A DNA stretch of 64,000 bases from Desmodus rotundus (lineage: Eukaryota; Chordata; Mammalia; Chiroptera; Phyllostomidae), in NCBI RefSeq assembly GCF_022682495.2, contig NC_071389.1, positions 62,642,239 through 62,706,238 of the forward strand, read 5' to 3'. Shown here piece by piece: positions 1 through 13,600 of the stretch. Below the pieces are notes generated by a model that saw only the letters and a list, made by a program, of their open reading frames with translations, was not told the DNA's origin and did not search any database. Every line of letters begins with the position of its first letter. Within the stretch, counting starts at the first letter, position 1. The position numbers were made by a program, and so were the translations under genes.

Positions 1-1507
1 TTTCAATTAAAGCAGCCTTGCTGCACTCATCTTAGTTCAAACAAATGGAGTTTACTGTATATTATTTCAAGAGAGCTGATATTATCGGTCCTCAGTAGAC
101 TATTTAATTATTAATGTTATTACAAAGTAAATGTCTCTAATTTTATCTATGTTGATTTCTCTGGCTGCTGCAGTTCCTCAGTATGGCACTTATGTAGAGA
201 TGTGACAAGAAGCGGCCCTAGATATGCTTGTACTATTCCTTCAGAAAAAATAAGCAGACACATGGCATCAAGGATGTCCACAGGGAGGAAAAGCAGGAGC
301 CAGCCTCTTTCCCTGACAGGAACCACTTAGGGCCGCTATGCGACATCTGGCAGGCCTAACGCAAAAGATACAACTAGGACAAAGCGCACCTCCCCAAACA
401 TCCAAGAATCCCTGAGAAAATGAGGGGACTTAAAATAGTGGGAAAATAAACAGAATACTTTCACTTAAAAAAAATGACTTTTCTGGATTAATACCAGTAG
501 GAAACCACTGTGACCTCACAGTACCTGAAAAACTCAGGCTCCTGCTCCATCTGCCTTTCAAAAAGGTTTTTAAAATAGGCTTTTATTTACAGTGCTGCCT
601 AGCAAAAGAGAAGACATTTGCATTGGTAGGTCTCATGAGAAAAAGAGAGCAAGAGACATGCAATGATTTCTTCTCTAGTTCGCTAACAGTAATTCTAAGA
701 AAGTAGTAAGTCACACGTTGATGCGTTATCGATCTATCTCTGTTTAACAGGCAGAATGCCTGCTCTGGCTGACCCCTTCACATTGGTGCCTCACTTGAAC
801 TTCTCAGTCCCAATACACTGAGAAAACCCAGAGCCAGCAGCCACCTTATTACACGCAGTTGGAACTGAACTGAACCTCCCATGACCTCTCCAGCCAGGAG
901 CTAGAGTCCTATGTCTTTCACTGCTTCCTTACCAAACATGAAAAGACCCAAAAAGGGATGAGGTTTCATTTAAGAACTTAAAAATATTCACAAAAACATC
1001 ATAACCTGCCAAACTGGACTTCCTCTCATTCTGTTGCAATAGAGTGAAAAAAAGGAAATGATGGGTTTTTTAAATATTATTTTTCTTCCAACAAAGCATT
1101 TAGAAGAGAATATTTACTTTGCTCTTTTGGACACAAAAGACCTACAACCAGAAAAACAAGGTGAGATTAAAAATGAGCGGTATTCAAATTTACATACTTA
1201 TGGTTGATGAAGCTCAGTGATAACCATTTTTCTGAGCTATGTAAGTCGGCTCTTGAGTAAGAAAAATTAAATGTTTATGCTATTTTCCAAATATTAAAGA
1301 AAAAGTGAAAAAACAGTCATACAAACAAACACCATTTCAAGCCTGGAAGAAACATTATTTCCTCAGTAAACAAACTCCTACAAAGATTGAGAACAGATAA
1401 TTCCTAGTCATTATAGACAAACTAAAATGACTATAATGAAAGATATTTGTATAATATTCATAAAGTATAAAATATAAATCAAATATTATTTAAAATGGCA
1501 AACTTAC
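1..1507. other. ODF2L intron (incomplete), no gene seen
   Basis: This is the intron after the last ODF2L coding exon in the window, on the minus strand. The donor GTAAGTT reads out of the exon at 1507. I looked on the reverse strand for the next expected ODF2L exon, which should continue the coiled coil, and did not find it. The remaining exons should lie to the left of the window. I recognise no clear repeat here. Confidence 0.6.
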
Positions 1508-1612
1508 CTTCTCTAATTTTTTATTTTTGTTTTTTGTTATTAGGTTATTTTCACTTAACAAATTTTCACATCTGCTTTTCACCATTTCAGCTGCTTCTTG
1601 CAACTTTTGTAT
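1508..1612 (-). CDS. ODF2L: ODF2L coding exon 11 (residues 391-425)
   Basis: The reverse strand shows a TTTTCAG acceptor, then 105 nt beginning [19 protein letters not shown] and ending KNKKLEK, then a strong GTAAGT donor. The phase is 0 at both ends. The peptide matches the human [17 protein letters not shown] region. It is the last exon of this gene in the window. Confidence 0.92.
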
Positions 1613-4600
1613 CTGAAAATAGAATATATTATTAGAGTAATGTATTATTTTATTGTTAGGATATAACAATAAATAAAAAGCTAAATATTTGAATTTTCAA
1701 TTTTGAACACATCATTATTTCCCTCTCAATACCTCAGCCAGTTTATCCGATGTTACTCCTTCCTTACATATGGGAATCACTCAATGCTGTCCTCTAACCC
1801 ACAATCCTTTTATGACTTAACTCTCTTTTCCCATCAATACTCATAGACTCTTCCCTTGAGCTCCGAATGTTAAAAAGATCTTCATGTGCAGGTCAGTGTC
1901 ACAGAGAATCAGCCTGTGGTTCAAACTAGCTTCCAAACCAATTATTTTACCCTCCAAATCAAAATCTGCTCCAAAGATATCGAACTATACTATATACAAG
2001 GCCCAGAGCCTAGAATACGGTAGCTCACCCAAAACATTCCTGCTGAGGGACTAAACCCAAACAACCAGCTGGGAGACCCAGGTGACGTTCTCAGTACAGT
2101 GAGCCACAGACCACCACCGCCTCCATTCCCACCCCCGGCCTGGACGACTCACTGGACAGCTCGACTCCATTTTCCCATCTAAGCTACCCACATGCAGCCT
2201 CTTCTGACGCACCTGCAACTGTGCTCCCCTTAAGCTTTTACCTTTAGTTCGGTACTCTTCAACTCAATGCAATTGTTCGCTTCTAGTGAGATCTAACTCT
2301 TTACTGAGCAGTTCGTTACCCATCATTCATAGACCTGCATAAATCCCATCTTTCTCACCAAGCTTTTTCTTAAATACTACATCTCCAAAACATAAGTTTT
2401 TCTATAAATTATCATTGAATACATGTTCTGTTCCATATATATTATCATATGTTCTTTCTAGATATTTCTTGGGAGTAAATCTGATTTATACTTTATTTAT
2501 TGGGAAAAGGGGAGTATTGGGCTTTAATGGCCCTAGAAAGAAGTCGTTATTCTAAATCAATACCATTAAATATACAGGATGACAAAAAATATAAATAAGA
2601 TTAACAAGATTATACACAGGTTTATATTACATCTATGTAATTAATTTTAGATGTACTTTTAGGACTATCCAACACATACATAAGCAATGTTTGAATCAGG
2701 AATCAGCAGAATCATCTATTTATAAAAGCTTAAGACCTTAAGAAACATTTAGGACATAACATGTTCTATCACAAATAATAGCTTCACCTTTCTTCAGTTC
2801 TGTGTATTTAGATCTTAAACAAATACAGTGTTTTAAATTGTCTACCAAATTTAACAAACATTAAAATAAATGCAGTGGTCACCTGAGTTTTATACACTTC
2901 AATAAGTGTTTTCTGTTGTTTTTCTACTTCTTGCAGTTCTAAGAGTTCCTTTTCAACAGAAACAACCTCATCCTTCAAAGTAGCAAGTGTCGTCTAGCAA
3001 GGAACATATGAATAGATATTACAAATCATTAAAATTCATTTGTACTCCAATGCTATAGGATTATAAAAACATAACTCATTTACCAACAAAGTTAATAATT
3101 ATTTTTGATTACATGTAATTATCTAAAAAATTTAAGTATTTCAAAAATTAGTAATACTTACAAACAACTTTAAATGGCTTATATAAGTAAGAAATAGTTT
3201 TAAAACTTTTAAAATTTAGTGACAAAAAAATGACTTGGAAAATAGACCAGGTTCCTAGTTGGGAAGACGCAAACCAGTTTTTCCCAAATCAATAAAAGTT
3301 AATGCAATTTCAACCAAAAGTATAACAGTTGGGGTGGGGGGGTGACAAAATTAACTTAAAATTCATATGGAAAAATAAATAGGAAAGACTAATAAAATTT
3401 TGAAAGGAATACTAAGTGGAGAATGTCACTTATTAGATATTTAAATGTATGAAGAACTAAAATTAAGACACTCATATAAGAATACAGAGGTCGACAGAAT
3501 AGAAAATGAAAAGTAATTAAAATTATATTTAGTATTTGGCAAAGGTTGGATTTTTAAGTCAATGGGGAAAATATGGGTCAGTAAACAATGGCAGTAACAC
3601 ATCGTTTAACTATTAGAAAAAAATAGATTAATTGCCTATACCCAACACTATTTTCATATTTATTAAAAATAAAAAACAGCTATAAAAATTTTCACAGAAA
3701 ATATTATTGGATATATAGATAGCAAAAACCCCACTAAGCATAAAATCAACAGAAGATACCAAGAACTGTAAGGATCTGAGATTTTACCCTCTAAGTTTAC
3801 AAGTTAGCTTAGCACAGTTTCATGGATGCCCGCCCAACAGCAGGCACGAGACTTCCAGGTCAGGGACACAGGGCTTTATTACTCCCAGCAACAGCATAGC
3901 CAGATATCAGCATTTGTGTTCATCTCTAAGCCCCAGTTCCCACAGGGCAACACAAGGAGGCTGCCAGACAACACCTGTACATACAGTGGACTGCATGACA
4001 GAGGAGCAATGCTGAGTTTAGGGAACTCAAATCTCTTATAACAGGCAGTCATCAAGCCTACCCTTTGGTAGAAGGAAACACTGCTATGTTCCAGGCATTT
4101 GGAAGCAAGCACTGCTATCTTTCTCTATATATACATCCTTGAAAAGACAGTCTGGGTCCACAGGCAGTCAGTGCCTCTGCTTGCAAGATGTGCAGAAATA
4201 GAGAGACTCCCAACAGAAGCCTTGAGGATAAAAATAATATATATGTATACACACATAAATATACATACAATATACACATATGTGTATACATATCCAAAAT
4301 TTCATAGCTCCCTCAAAAGGTGTAAGAGGCAAGCAAAATTTGAAAAAAAGTAACAAATTATGATAAAAGATAATATCCTTAATATATGGAGTTCTTACAT
4401 GCTAATTAGGAAAAAGGACATAAAAGATAATGAGTAGGTAACTCAAAAAAGCAGAAATATGTATCATCAATGAATACACAAAAAAATGGTTTTTACTCAT
4501 TAAAAAAAATGCTCTAGAGATTGGATATTCTTCTAGTAGTGAAAAAAAGACAAAAATTCTCTCCTTCATGGAGCTTACATATTGTATGTATAGAGAGACA

Positions 4601-7600
4601 AAAATGAGGGGCAGATGGGACCAAAACAAAAACAACGAAGACTAAGAAGTGAAACAGGTCATACATGAGAGCAAGAGAGGAATGAAAAGTCGGGGATGGG
4701 CCAGGAGGCCTCCTGAGGAAGGGACTGTTGAACAGCAACAGGAAGTGTGGCTCTAAGGGAAGAAGAGTCCTGCTGAGAAAGGCGATGGCGGGCAACGTCC
4801 TGACCAGTCAGGGAGAAACAGCAAGAAGGCCACGTGGCAGAAGGGAAAAAACAAAAGGGAGCATGGGAGATGAGGTGAGAGAAGTAGTGCAAAGCCAGAT
4901 GGTGTCACGCCCTGTAGATGTTTACTCTATCAGCCAAGATATCACTGGAGGGTTCTGAGTGACATGGTTACATTTTTATAGAAACTACTTTACTGCTACA
5001 CTGAATGCTTGCTGCAAGGTCAAGGACAGAAGCAAAGAGTTAGCAAGTCAGTGTAATGAGCAGATGATGGTGGCCTGAACCAGGATAATGGCACGGGTGC
5101 TGGTGAGAAGTGGTCCAAGCCTGGGTATATTTGAAGTAGATTTGCTGACAGACTGGAAGCAGATGTGAGAGGAAGGAGTCAAGGATGATGCCAAGTAATA
5201 GAAAAGGTGACTGCTGTTAAATGGCATGAGGATAGTGTAGGAGAAACTATTCTGAGGAGTGCAGGAGGTCTATTTTGGACAAAACTTTGCAATACTAATT
5301 AAATATCCTACTGGCAATTTCAAGTACACAGTAGAATACATGTATGGAATTCGGGGACAAAGCCCAGGCTAGAGATGTAAATGTGTAGATACTCTAAGAT
5401 GTAGATACTATCAAAAGGCCCAACAGTAGATGAGAATACCTATCAAATCTGAAGAGATTTGTTTTAAATTGCCTAATACTGGAAAAATACAGGAACCCAT
5501 TTATGGTGTATAATTTAGAACTATATAACACCAACATTAAAAATGGGCTTCCCTTTGACCATGTAATTGCACTCTAGAAATTTATCTGAAGAAAACAGAT
5601 ATGCAAAAAGATTCAAAGAAATTACCCACATTTTTAATTAAAAAAAAGAAAAAAAAATGGAAGTAGTTCAAAATCCCAAAAGTCACATATATGCTAATAT
5701 AGTAACTTTAGTTATCTATGTTGTGAGCTTACAGGTGATTTTTATTTTTTTCTCATTTTGTGCTTTTCTGATTTTCCAACATTCTATAATAAATAAATAG
5801 AATTTTCTAACACTCCAAATAAAATGTTGTTCTTTTCAATAGAGGAGGTCACTGAGCCTTGGAAGCAGTATCAGCTAGCTTCTTTTTTATTTGAAACTTG
5901 AAAATCTAAAATGATTCTGAAGTCATTAAAAGTAACAAAACATGACATCTTGGCAATTTTACATTATAAATAAAATATGCCAAACATACCTCAATTTTTT
6001 TCTTAAACAAAATCCAGAAAATAATGAATTAAAAGTACATGTTTCTGAGTTATTAACAGAAGAGATAAACTTTAACAATGATTTTATACCTATATAATTT
6101 AAAATTAATTCTATTACCATGTAATTAAAAACTAGATTTATAATTAATGAAAAAATCCTTCTAATCCTTTTCCCCTGAAAGATATCGAGGAAATTAAGAA
6201 AATAAACACAAAAAATAAAATTCCCTTTTCCTAGATGAAACATTTAAACCATTTATTCAATAAATATTCATTGAGAAATAAGTATATGCCACACCTTCCC
6301 TGGGCATCTTCTGCATACAAACATGGGAACTTATAAGGAGGGCTTCATCCTAAATGAGAAGGTTTAGGGAGGGGGAGTAGATTTTGAACTGACCTTTAAA
6401 GGAAAGGTAGAATTTAGATACTGAGAAAAATAGCATTCCAAACTGTAAGGCCAGTAAAGCTATAGGAATCGACACAGAACAACATGAACAAATGGCATGA
6501 AATGAGTATTCGCATTTGGTTACAGCTCCGGATAACAGTATACTACATTCTCTCATCTCCCTTGCAGCTGTATGAGGTCATATGCCTAAATAAGTAGAAG
6601 AGCCTAGTGGTACGAAACTTTCAGCAAGTCTCTCTAAAGGAAAAGGGTTGGAAAATGAAAAGGAGATGATCCATCCTTTTTCCTTCTTTCATCTTGATGC
6701 TTGAAACTTGGCTACAATGGCTGGAGCTCCAGCTGCCTTTTTCAATCATGAGGATAAGCTTCACAACCTAAAAATAGCAGAGTAGAGAACTAAAGATAGA
6801 GGCTAGGTTATCTGATGCTGTATCAGATTTGAACTGCCAACTCTGGCTTTGTTTTACATCAACAGCTTCTTTTCTGTTTTCTATTTACTGTCCTCCAAAA
6901 TTAACATTATGAAACTGAGAATGATGCCATTGCTTTTAGTCAGGTCTCATCTGGCTACGTGCATCTCTGATTGAGAACTCAAATTGTTCTCAGGAAATAT
7001 TAAAGCTTCTTCCCCATCTTTTTTCTGGTATGCGTACAAACCAATCACCCCTTGGATTTGATTACGTTGGAACATTCTTTCTGGTTATGAAGCGGCCAAG
7101 AACATACTTTCTGGTTTCATACAGACCATGGCTATGGTTATATCCTATCATACCTAGAAATGATACCTAGAAATAATCTTATGCATTAAAAGTAATTTTG
7201 GATTGTTCACTTAGTTAAAATTGGAAAGTAAATACATTTTTTTAGGTTGAGACAAAGAAACAGTTATTCAACTCCTTAAATCTTATTTAATACTGTTGAA
7301 AACATGTATCTTTGTACATAACTTTAAAATTTAATCCTATATACAAATGTGTGTGTATATGTGCATGTGTGTGTGTGGAAGTTACCTATTATAATGACAC
7401 TTTAATACTCTGAGAAACATAACGGACAAAACGATACAACAGCATTGTATTAAACACACTGTTATTCCAAACTACTTGTACTAAGAGGACTAAGTTGTCA
7501 TTACACAGCACACACACACACACACAGTACCTTTAATTTTGTATTCTCAAGATTCAGGGTTTCACTTTCATGTTCAATTGACTGGAGTTTTCTAAGAATC

Positions 7601-10600
7601 TCTTCATATGAATTTTTTCCATTGTCCTCCATTTTCTTCAGGTCTTCCAAAAGATTATTGATTTGCCTTTATTAAATAAATGATATATTTTGTAAGGTTA
7701 TTGAAATTTTCATTCAAATAATAAATACATCGTAAGTGTGTTTCTGAAGTTATTTTGGTAGATACACTGTTTCAGAAGTTAATGGAATTCATAGAACAAG
7801 GGAGCTAGGAAGCCATCATCTATATAAAGTACCTGCCTAAGTAACCTTGATTAGAAATAACGACCTATTGATAATGCCAATGAAAAATTACCCAATATTC
7901 TTCGCTATTCAATAAAACATTTAAACCATCATCCATAGATATGTCTGTCTGTCTCTCATTCACACACATACAATTTGGGGGCAAGGTTAAATAAAAGGAT
8001 CAAGTGAGGCATTAATTAATCTTTAAAAGCAAATTATATGTGCTAGTTTTCAATGATAATACTGAAGAAAATATACAGAAAATACAACATTTAAAAGCAA
8101 ATATTCAGAGTTCATTGTTTATCAATACTATATTTCAAAACATAAAATATATGTATTTTTATAACTGATTTTCTTTGTTATACACTTAAAGCATTTTAAG
8201 GAATAATAATTTTGGGGATTTTGAAAGCATTTATGCTTTTCTTATAAACTGTAGTATGATATATTCTTACTTACACATCCTTGTTTAGTAGAGAAATACT
8301 ACTTCCACTTTAAGACAAAGTTAGTGTTAACATTTACTGCAAATAATAGATGACATATAGTCAAATACCAACTATTAACTTACAAGTTCAAAATTTCAAA
8401 ATGTGAACACCAATGTACTTTTAATGGGTAATCATTTTTGTTGTATTTTTAGAGTAAGAAAAGTTTACAGAACTGTAAATAGAAAAATATCAAATCATAC
8501 TGACAACACCTTTACCACATATAATCCAGAAGAAACAAAATACAAACCACTCAAAGGAAAGAACTGAAAACACTTATTACAGAGTAAAAGATTCTAAACT
8601 TTTTCTTACTTTTTCATTGTCTCAATCTGAACTTCCAATTCAGTTTTTTCTATTACAATTTTCTCATAATGACTTTTCCAGGCATTGGAAGCTGAAATTG
8701 CTTCAGACAACTTGGCTTCCTAAAAAATACATAAAGTACTCATCTTGTAATTTAATAACATTTTGGTTTTATTCAGGCCCCTAATCACAAATATGTTATA
8801 AACAAGGAAACATCCTATGAAGCATGAAACTTTTGTTGTAGAAAATTTCAGTGCACAACTCTGAATATAGCAAGATTTTAAAGCAAACTTCAGTAATACC
8901 TTTATGTTACTATTATTTTATGAGTACATAGTGGCAGTTCCAACTTAAAACCTTGAGGCTGTTAATGTAATTATTTTCAAACATTTCCTAATCAATGAAG
9001 ATAATTCCCCACTGACTGAACTTTTCATTTTTCATTCTACATATAGAAGATACTAACAACCACATAAGCATTAGAAGAGGAAGAAGCCCCCTGGTGTACA
9101 TGGAAACTACCTGCAATTCCATTAACTCCACAGCATTTAATAATGCAACCTTATTTTATAATGATGTCTACCTGCTTTGTAGAGGTCACCCCCACTGGCC
9201 TTCAAACACTGTTACTGTTAGCAAAGAGATGAAAATGGTCGTGGTGGCTTATGGACTTTGAATGTGAGCTTCTAAGGTAGAGATTGTTGTTTGTTTTGTT
9301 CATTGCTAGGGCCTTGAATATTGCCTTGCATAGAACAGACTGTTAATAAATGTGAAATGAATCTACTCTTTACAAATCCACCTAGTGAGCTGTGTAGCCA
9401 TTGTCTCCTTCTGCATTCTACAGAAAAACAAATTCACTGGCATGACAACAGTGCCAATAATCATTAATCAGAAGACCCAGAAGTACTGTAGTCCCTCCTT
9501 ATTCGCAGGGGTTCAATTCGAAGACTCTGAGTAGATGCCTGCAAACACAAACGGTACTGAACCCTATACATACTATGTTTATTGCTATACATACATACCT
9601 ATGATAAAGTTTAACTTACAAATTAGGCACAGTAAGAGATAAACAACAATAATTAATAATAAGAGAATAATTTTAACAATATACTGTAATAAAAGTTACG
9701 TGACTACCCTGACTGGTGTGGCTGAGCGGGTTGGGCATCGCCCTGTGGACTGAAAGGTCGCTGGATCGATCTCCAGTGAGGGCACATGGCTGGGTTGTTG
9801 GTCAGGCCCACAATTGGGGACCTGCAAGAGGAACTGATCCATGTTTCTCTTGCACATTGATGTTTCTTTCCCTTTCTTTCCCGTTCCCTTTCCCTCTCTT
9901 TAAAAATAAGTAAATAAATCTTTTTTTAAAAAAGTTATTTGACTGTGGTATCTCTCTTTGGTTCTCTCTCAAAATATCTTACTGTACTATACTCATGCTC
10001 CCTTCTGGCGATGATGTGAGATGTAAAGTGCCTTACTAAGTCGAGAACTTTCACCTTTTCATTTAAGGAAAGAACTTTATGGCTTCTCTTTGACATACCT
10101 GAATTGCCAGCATCACTACTCCTGCATTCTGGGGCCATGACAAAGTGCTTGAACACAAGCACTGCGACACCGTGCCAATCAATGTGATAACCGAGGGCTA
10201 AACAAATGACTACACGTCAGGGAGCTTAGACGGTGTGGATATGCTGGACAAGGGATGATTCGTAACCCAGGAGAGGCAGAGCAGGATGGTGCAAGATTTC
10301 AGAACAGGTGCAATTTAAAACTTATGAATTGGACATAACAGGCGCGCCAAGACAAAAAAAAAAAAAGGCCCAAATGAAAGAACAGATCAAAGCTCCAGAA
10401 AAAATACAACTAAGCAATGAAGAGATAGCCACCCTATCAGATGCACAGTTCAAAACACTGGTAATCAGGAAGCTCACAGAATTGGTTAAATTTGGTCACA
10501 AATTAGATGAAAAAATGAAGGCTATGCTAAGAGAAACAAAGGAAAATGTACAGGGAACCAATAGTGATGGGAAGGAAACTGGAACTCAAATCAATGGTGT

Positions 10601-13600
10601 GGACCAGAAGGAAGAAAGAAACATCCAACCAGAACAGAATGAAGAAACATGAATTTTAAAAAATGAGGAGAGTCTTGGAACCTGTGGGACAACTTTAAAC
10701 ATTTCAACATCTGAATCAGGGGTGCCAGAAGGAGAAGAGGAAGAACAAAAAATTGAAAACTTATTTGAACAAATAATGAAGGAAAACTTCCACAATCTGG
10801 CAAAGGAAATAGACTTCCAGGAAGTCCAGGAAACTCAGAGAGTCCCAAAGAAGTTGGATTAAAGGAGGAACACAATAAAGCACATCATAATTACATTACT
10901 CAAGATTAAAGATAAGGAGAGAATCTTCAAAGCAGCAAGAGAAAAGGAGACAGTTACCTACAAAGGAGTTCCCATAAGACTGTCAGCTGATTTCTCAAAA
11001 GAAACCTTGCAGGCAAGAAGGCTGGAAAGAAGTATTCTAAGTCATGAAAGGCAAGGACCTATACCCAAGATTACTGTATCCAGCAAAGCTTTCATTTAGA
11101 ATGGAAGGGCAGATTAAGTGCTTCTCAGATAAGGTCAAGTTCAAGGAGTTCATCATCACCAAGCCCTTATTATATGAAATGTTAAAGGGACTTATCTAAG
11201 AAAAAGAAGATAAAAAAATATGAACAGTAAGAATGACAGCAAACTCACAGTTATTAACAATCACATCTAAAACAAAAACAAAAGCAAACTAAGCAAACAA
11301 TTAGAACAGGAACAGAACTACAGAAATGGAGATCACATGGAGGGTTACCAACAGGGGAGTGGGAAGGGGAGAGAGGGGGGAAAGGTACAGAGAATAAGAA
11401 GCATAAATGGTAGGTAGAAAATAGACAGGGGGAGGGTAAGGACAGTATAGGAAATGTAGAAGCCAAAGAACTTATACATATGATCCATGGACATGAACTA
11501 TAGTGGGGAAATGTGGGAGGGAGGGGGTGTGCAGGATTGAGTGGAGTGAAGGGGGGGAAATGGGACAACTGTAATAGCATAATCAATAAATATATTTAAA
11601 AAATGAAAAAAAATTATGAATTGTTTATTTCTGGAATTCCCATTTAATATTTATAGACCAGACCACAGTTGACTGAGGGTAATAAACTGTGGAAAGTGAA
11701 TCCACAGATACGGGGGGACTACTGAAGGAATGGTAACCGTGAAGATTTATTGGGTGCTTCCTCCTTTCCTTCCACCATTCATCTAGTCACTGAACAAATA
11801 CTTACGGATATCCTACACACAAGACATTTTGTTATTTATATTTTTACATTTACATTTTTGCTATATTGAAGACTAGTATTTTATTTTCAAAGTCTATGTA
11901 AAATATATTTTAATTAAAAATATATGTACTACAATGTTTAAGTTGGGTAATTATGTTATAAATTAAGATATTTAGAAATTTTACCTATGAAATAAATGCT
12001 ATGAAGAAAATTTAAGACATGATATAATTAATTTTTGTGGAACGACTTCAAAAGAAGTGATTAAGGAAAGCACCTCTGAAGAGATGTCAGTTGAAAAGAT
12101 ACCTGGATGATTAAAAGGTAACCACGTAGTGTGAGCCAGAGAAGAACATTACAGCCAAAGGCAACAGCAAACAAAGTCGTGAAACAGCAACATGCATTAG
12201 AGGGAGAGAAAGGAGGCCAGTGTTGCAAATGGTAGTTTGGCCACAAACTGTGTTTTGACACATATTTTCTCATTTTTTCTTCTTTCTTCTCCCTACAATC
12301 ATATGAGATTGGCAGTATTATTACCCCCTATTTTAGAGATAAGAAAAGTCAGCTCAGAGAGGTTAAGTACCTTACTCAGAGTCACCAGGTTAACAAATGG
12401 AGGAACCTTCCTATACTATACCTGGGGCCTGGCCTGGCTGATGTGACACTATTTAAATGGGTGAGTCCCAATGATGTTAATGACTTGATTAGTTTTTATC
12501 ACTCGGGAACATTTTCAGGCATTCAACTAAGTCTACAACCTTCTAGATTTTGAACCTAGCCCTCAATTCTTTTTCTAGTTAAATTCGTCTGAATGTAGGT
12601 AGGTTAGACATTAGTCTTAAAATGTTAACACTAGAGCTTATAAAACATTAAGTTGTTTTGTTTACATAAGTGTTTGTGCAAGTCTTCATTTCTAAAGACC
12701 TCTAATAATTCTGTAAGTCTTAACGTAAGGTTCTAAGAGGTGGAGTACCAGTGAAACATTAAAAAGGAAATACTTTATTAATTGGTATTTGAATAAATGT
12801 AATCATCCATTAGAAACAACAAAGCACTAAGTCTGTTTTCAACTTTGTACTACACACACAGACAACTTTCACATGGTGTATTTACGTCAGCGAATGGTTT
12901 TAAATGCATTACAGAGCCTAAACGAATTACTGAGTAAAGTCATATGGCCCAGTAACATAAATCGGCACTCCCCAAACCGGTGGTCCTCAGAACCAGGTCC
13001 AAGAGCTGTTTTGTGGGTAAGAGAAGAGGTCTGTGGTTAAGTGAGTGGAGGGAAACTCTGAGTCCAGTGCCCTTCATTACACCACTTTACTTTTACTGAA
13101 GGCTCCTCGGGGCCTCTAGCGCGCTAATGTGCACTGCAGATTTCCAAAGGGGAGTGTGCATGAAACGTTCCCGTACACATAGCATATCCCTGCAGTGGAG
13201 CTCCCGAGGAAACGCTGAGATAATTCAATATGTAAATTTGACATTTTATGTAATCTTTCAAAATAAAGACTAGAGCAAAAAACTATGAGTAGAGTTTTTC
13301 TAGTGTCAGCAATATTAAGAGAAGCATCATGACATTAACTACATAAATTACATAAATAAAATAGTTCAGGAAGAAAAATTGTATGTACTGACCTGATCTT
13401 GAATCTGGGAAGTGAGGTTTTCAATGCCTCCGGTAAAATGTTCAAACCTTTGTTTGTAAACTTTAGATGCCTTTTTCAGGGCAATAGTTTTCTGCCTACT
13501 CGATTCTTTCATTGCTACAGTCTCATGCTTATTCTTTTTCAATTGCAAGTTCCATTGGTATATCTTGTTCTCTAAGCTCTAAAAAAAAATTAGTAGCAAT

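Larger units (their letters stand above)
2994..7530. other. ODF2L intron with ancient L1 and L2-like debris
   Basis: This 4.5 kb intron is mostly old repeat sequence. It holds decayed L1 ORF2/3'-end fragments and a long L2-like stretch, annotated separately, plus a TA/CA-rich simple-sequence patch at about 4,237-4,293 and a TG-rich run at about 7,348-7,377. Its left end, on the sense of the gene, directly follows the CA repeat that abuts the exon at 7531. There is no gene evidence. Confidence 0.6.
9486..11724 (+). mobile_element. MER2 (Tigger-type) non-autonomous DNA transposon, interrupted
   Basis: The terminal repeats are ctgtagtccctcc at the left and ggggggactactg at the right, preceded by TA on the left. 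The inner phrases acatactatgtttattgc, cctatgataaagttta and aattaggcacagtaagaga match MER2 as I know it and recur in a second copy at 36995-37636. A SINE (9707-9930) and an L1/HAL1 element (10332-11613) have inserted into it, leaving roughly 0.7 kb of MER2 sequence. Confidence 0.85.
8720..13392. other. ODF2L intron carrying a nested transposon stack
   Basis: This 4.7 kb intron holds an L2 tail (about 9,270-9,365), a MER2 DNA transposon split by a VES SINE and by a HAL1/L1 insertion, and a MIR. The sequence at 11,730-13,390 is otherwise unassigned apart from L2-like phrases near 12,050-12,230. No host gene is evident inside it. Confidence 0.7.
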
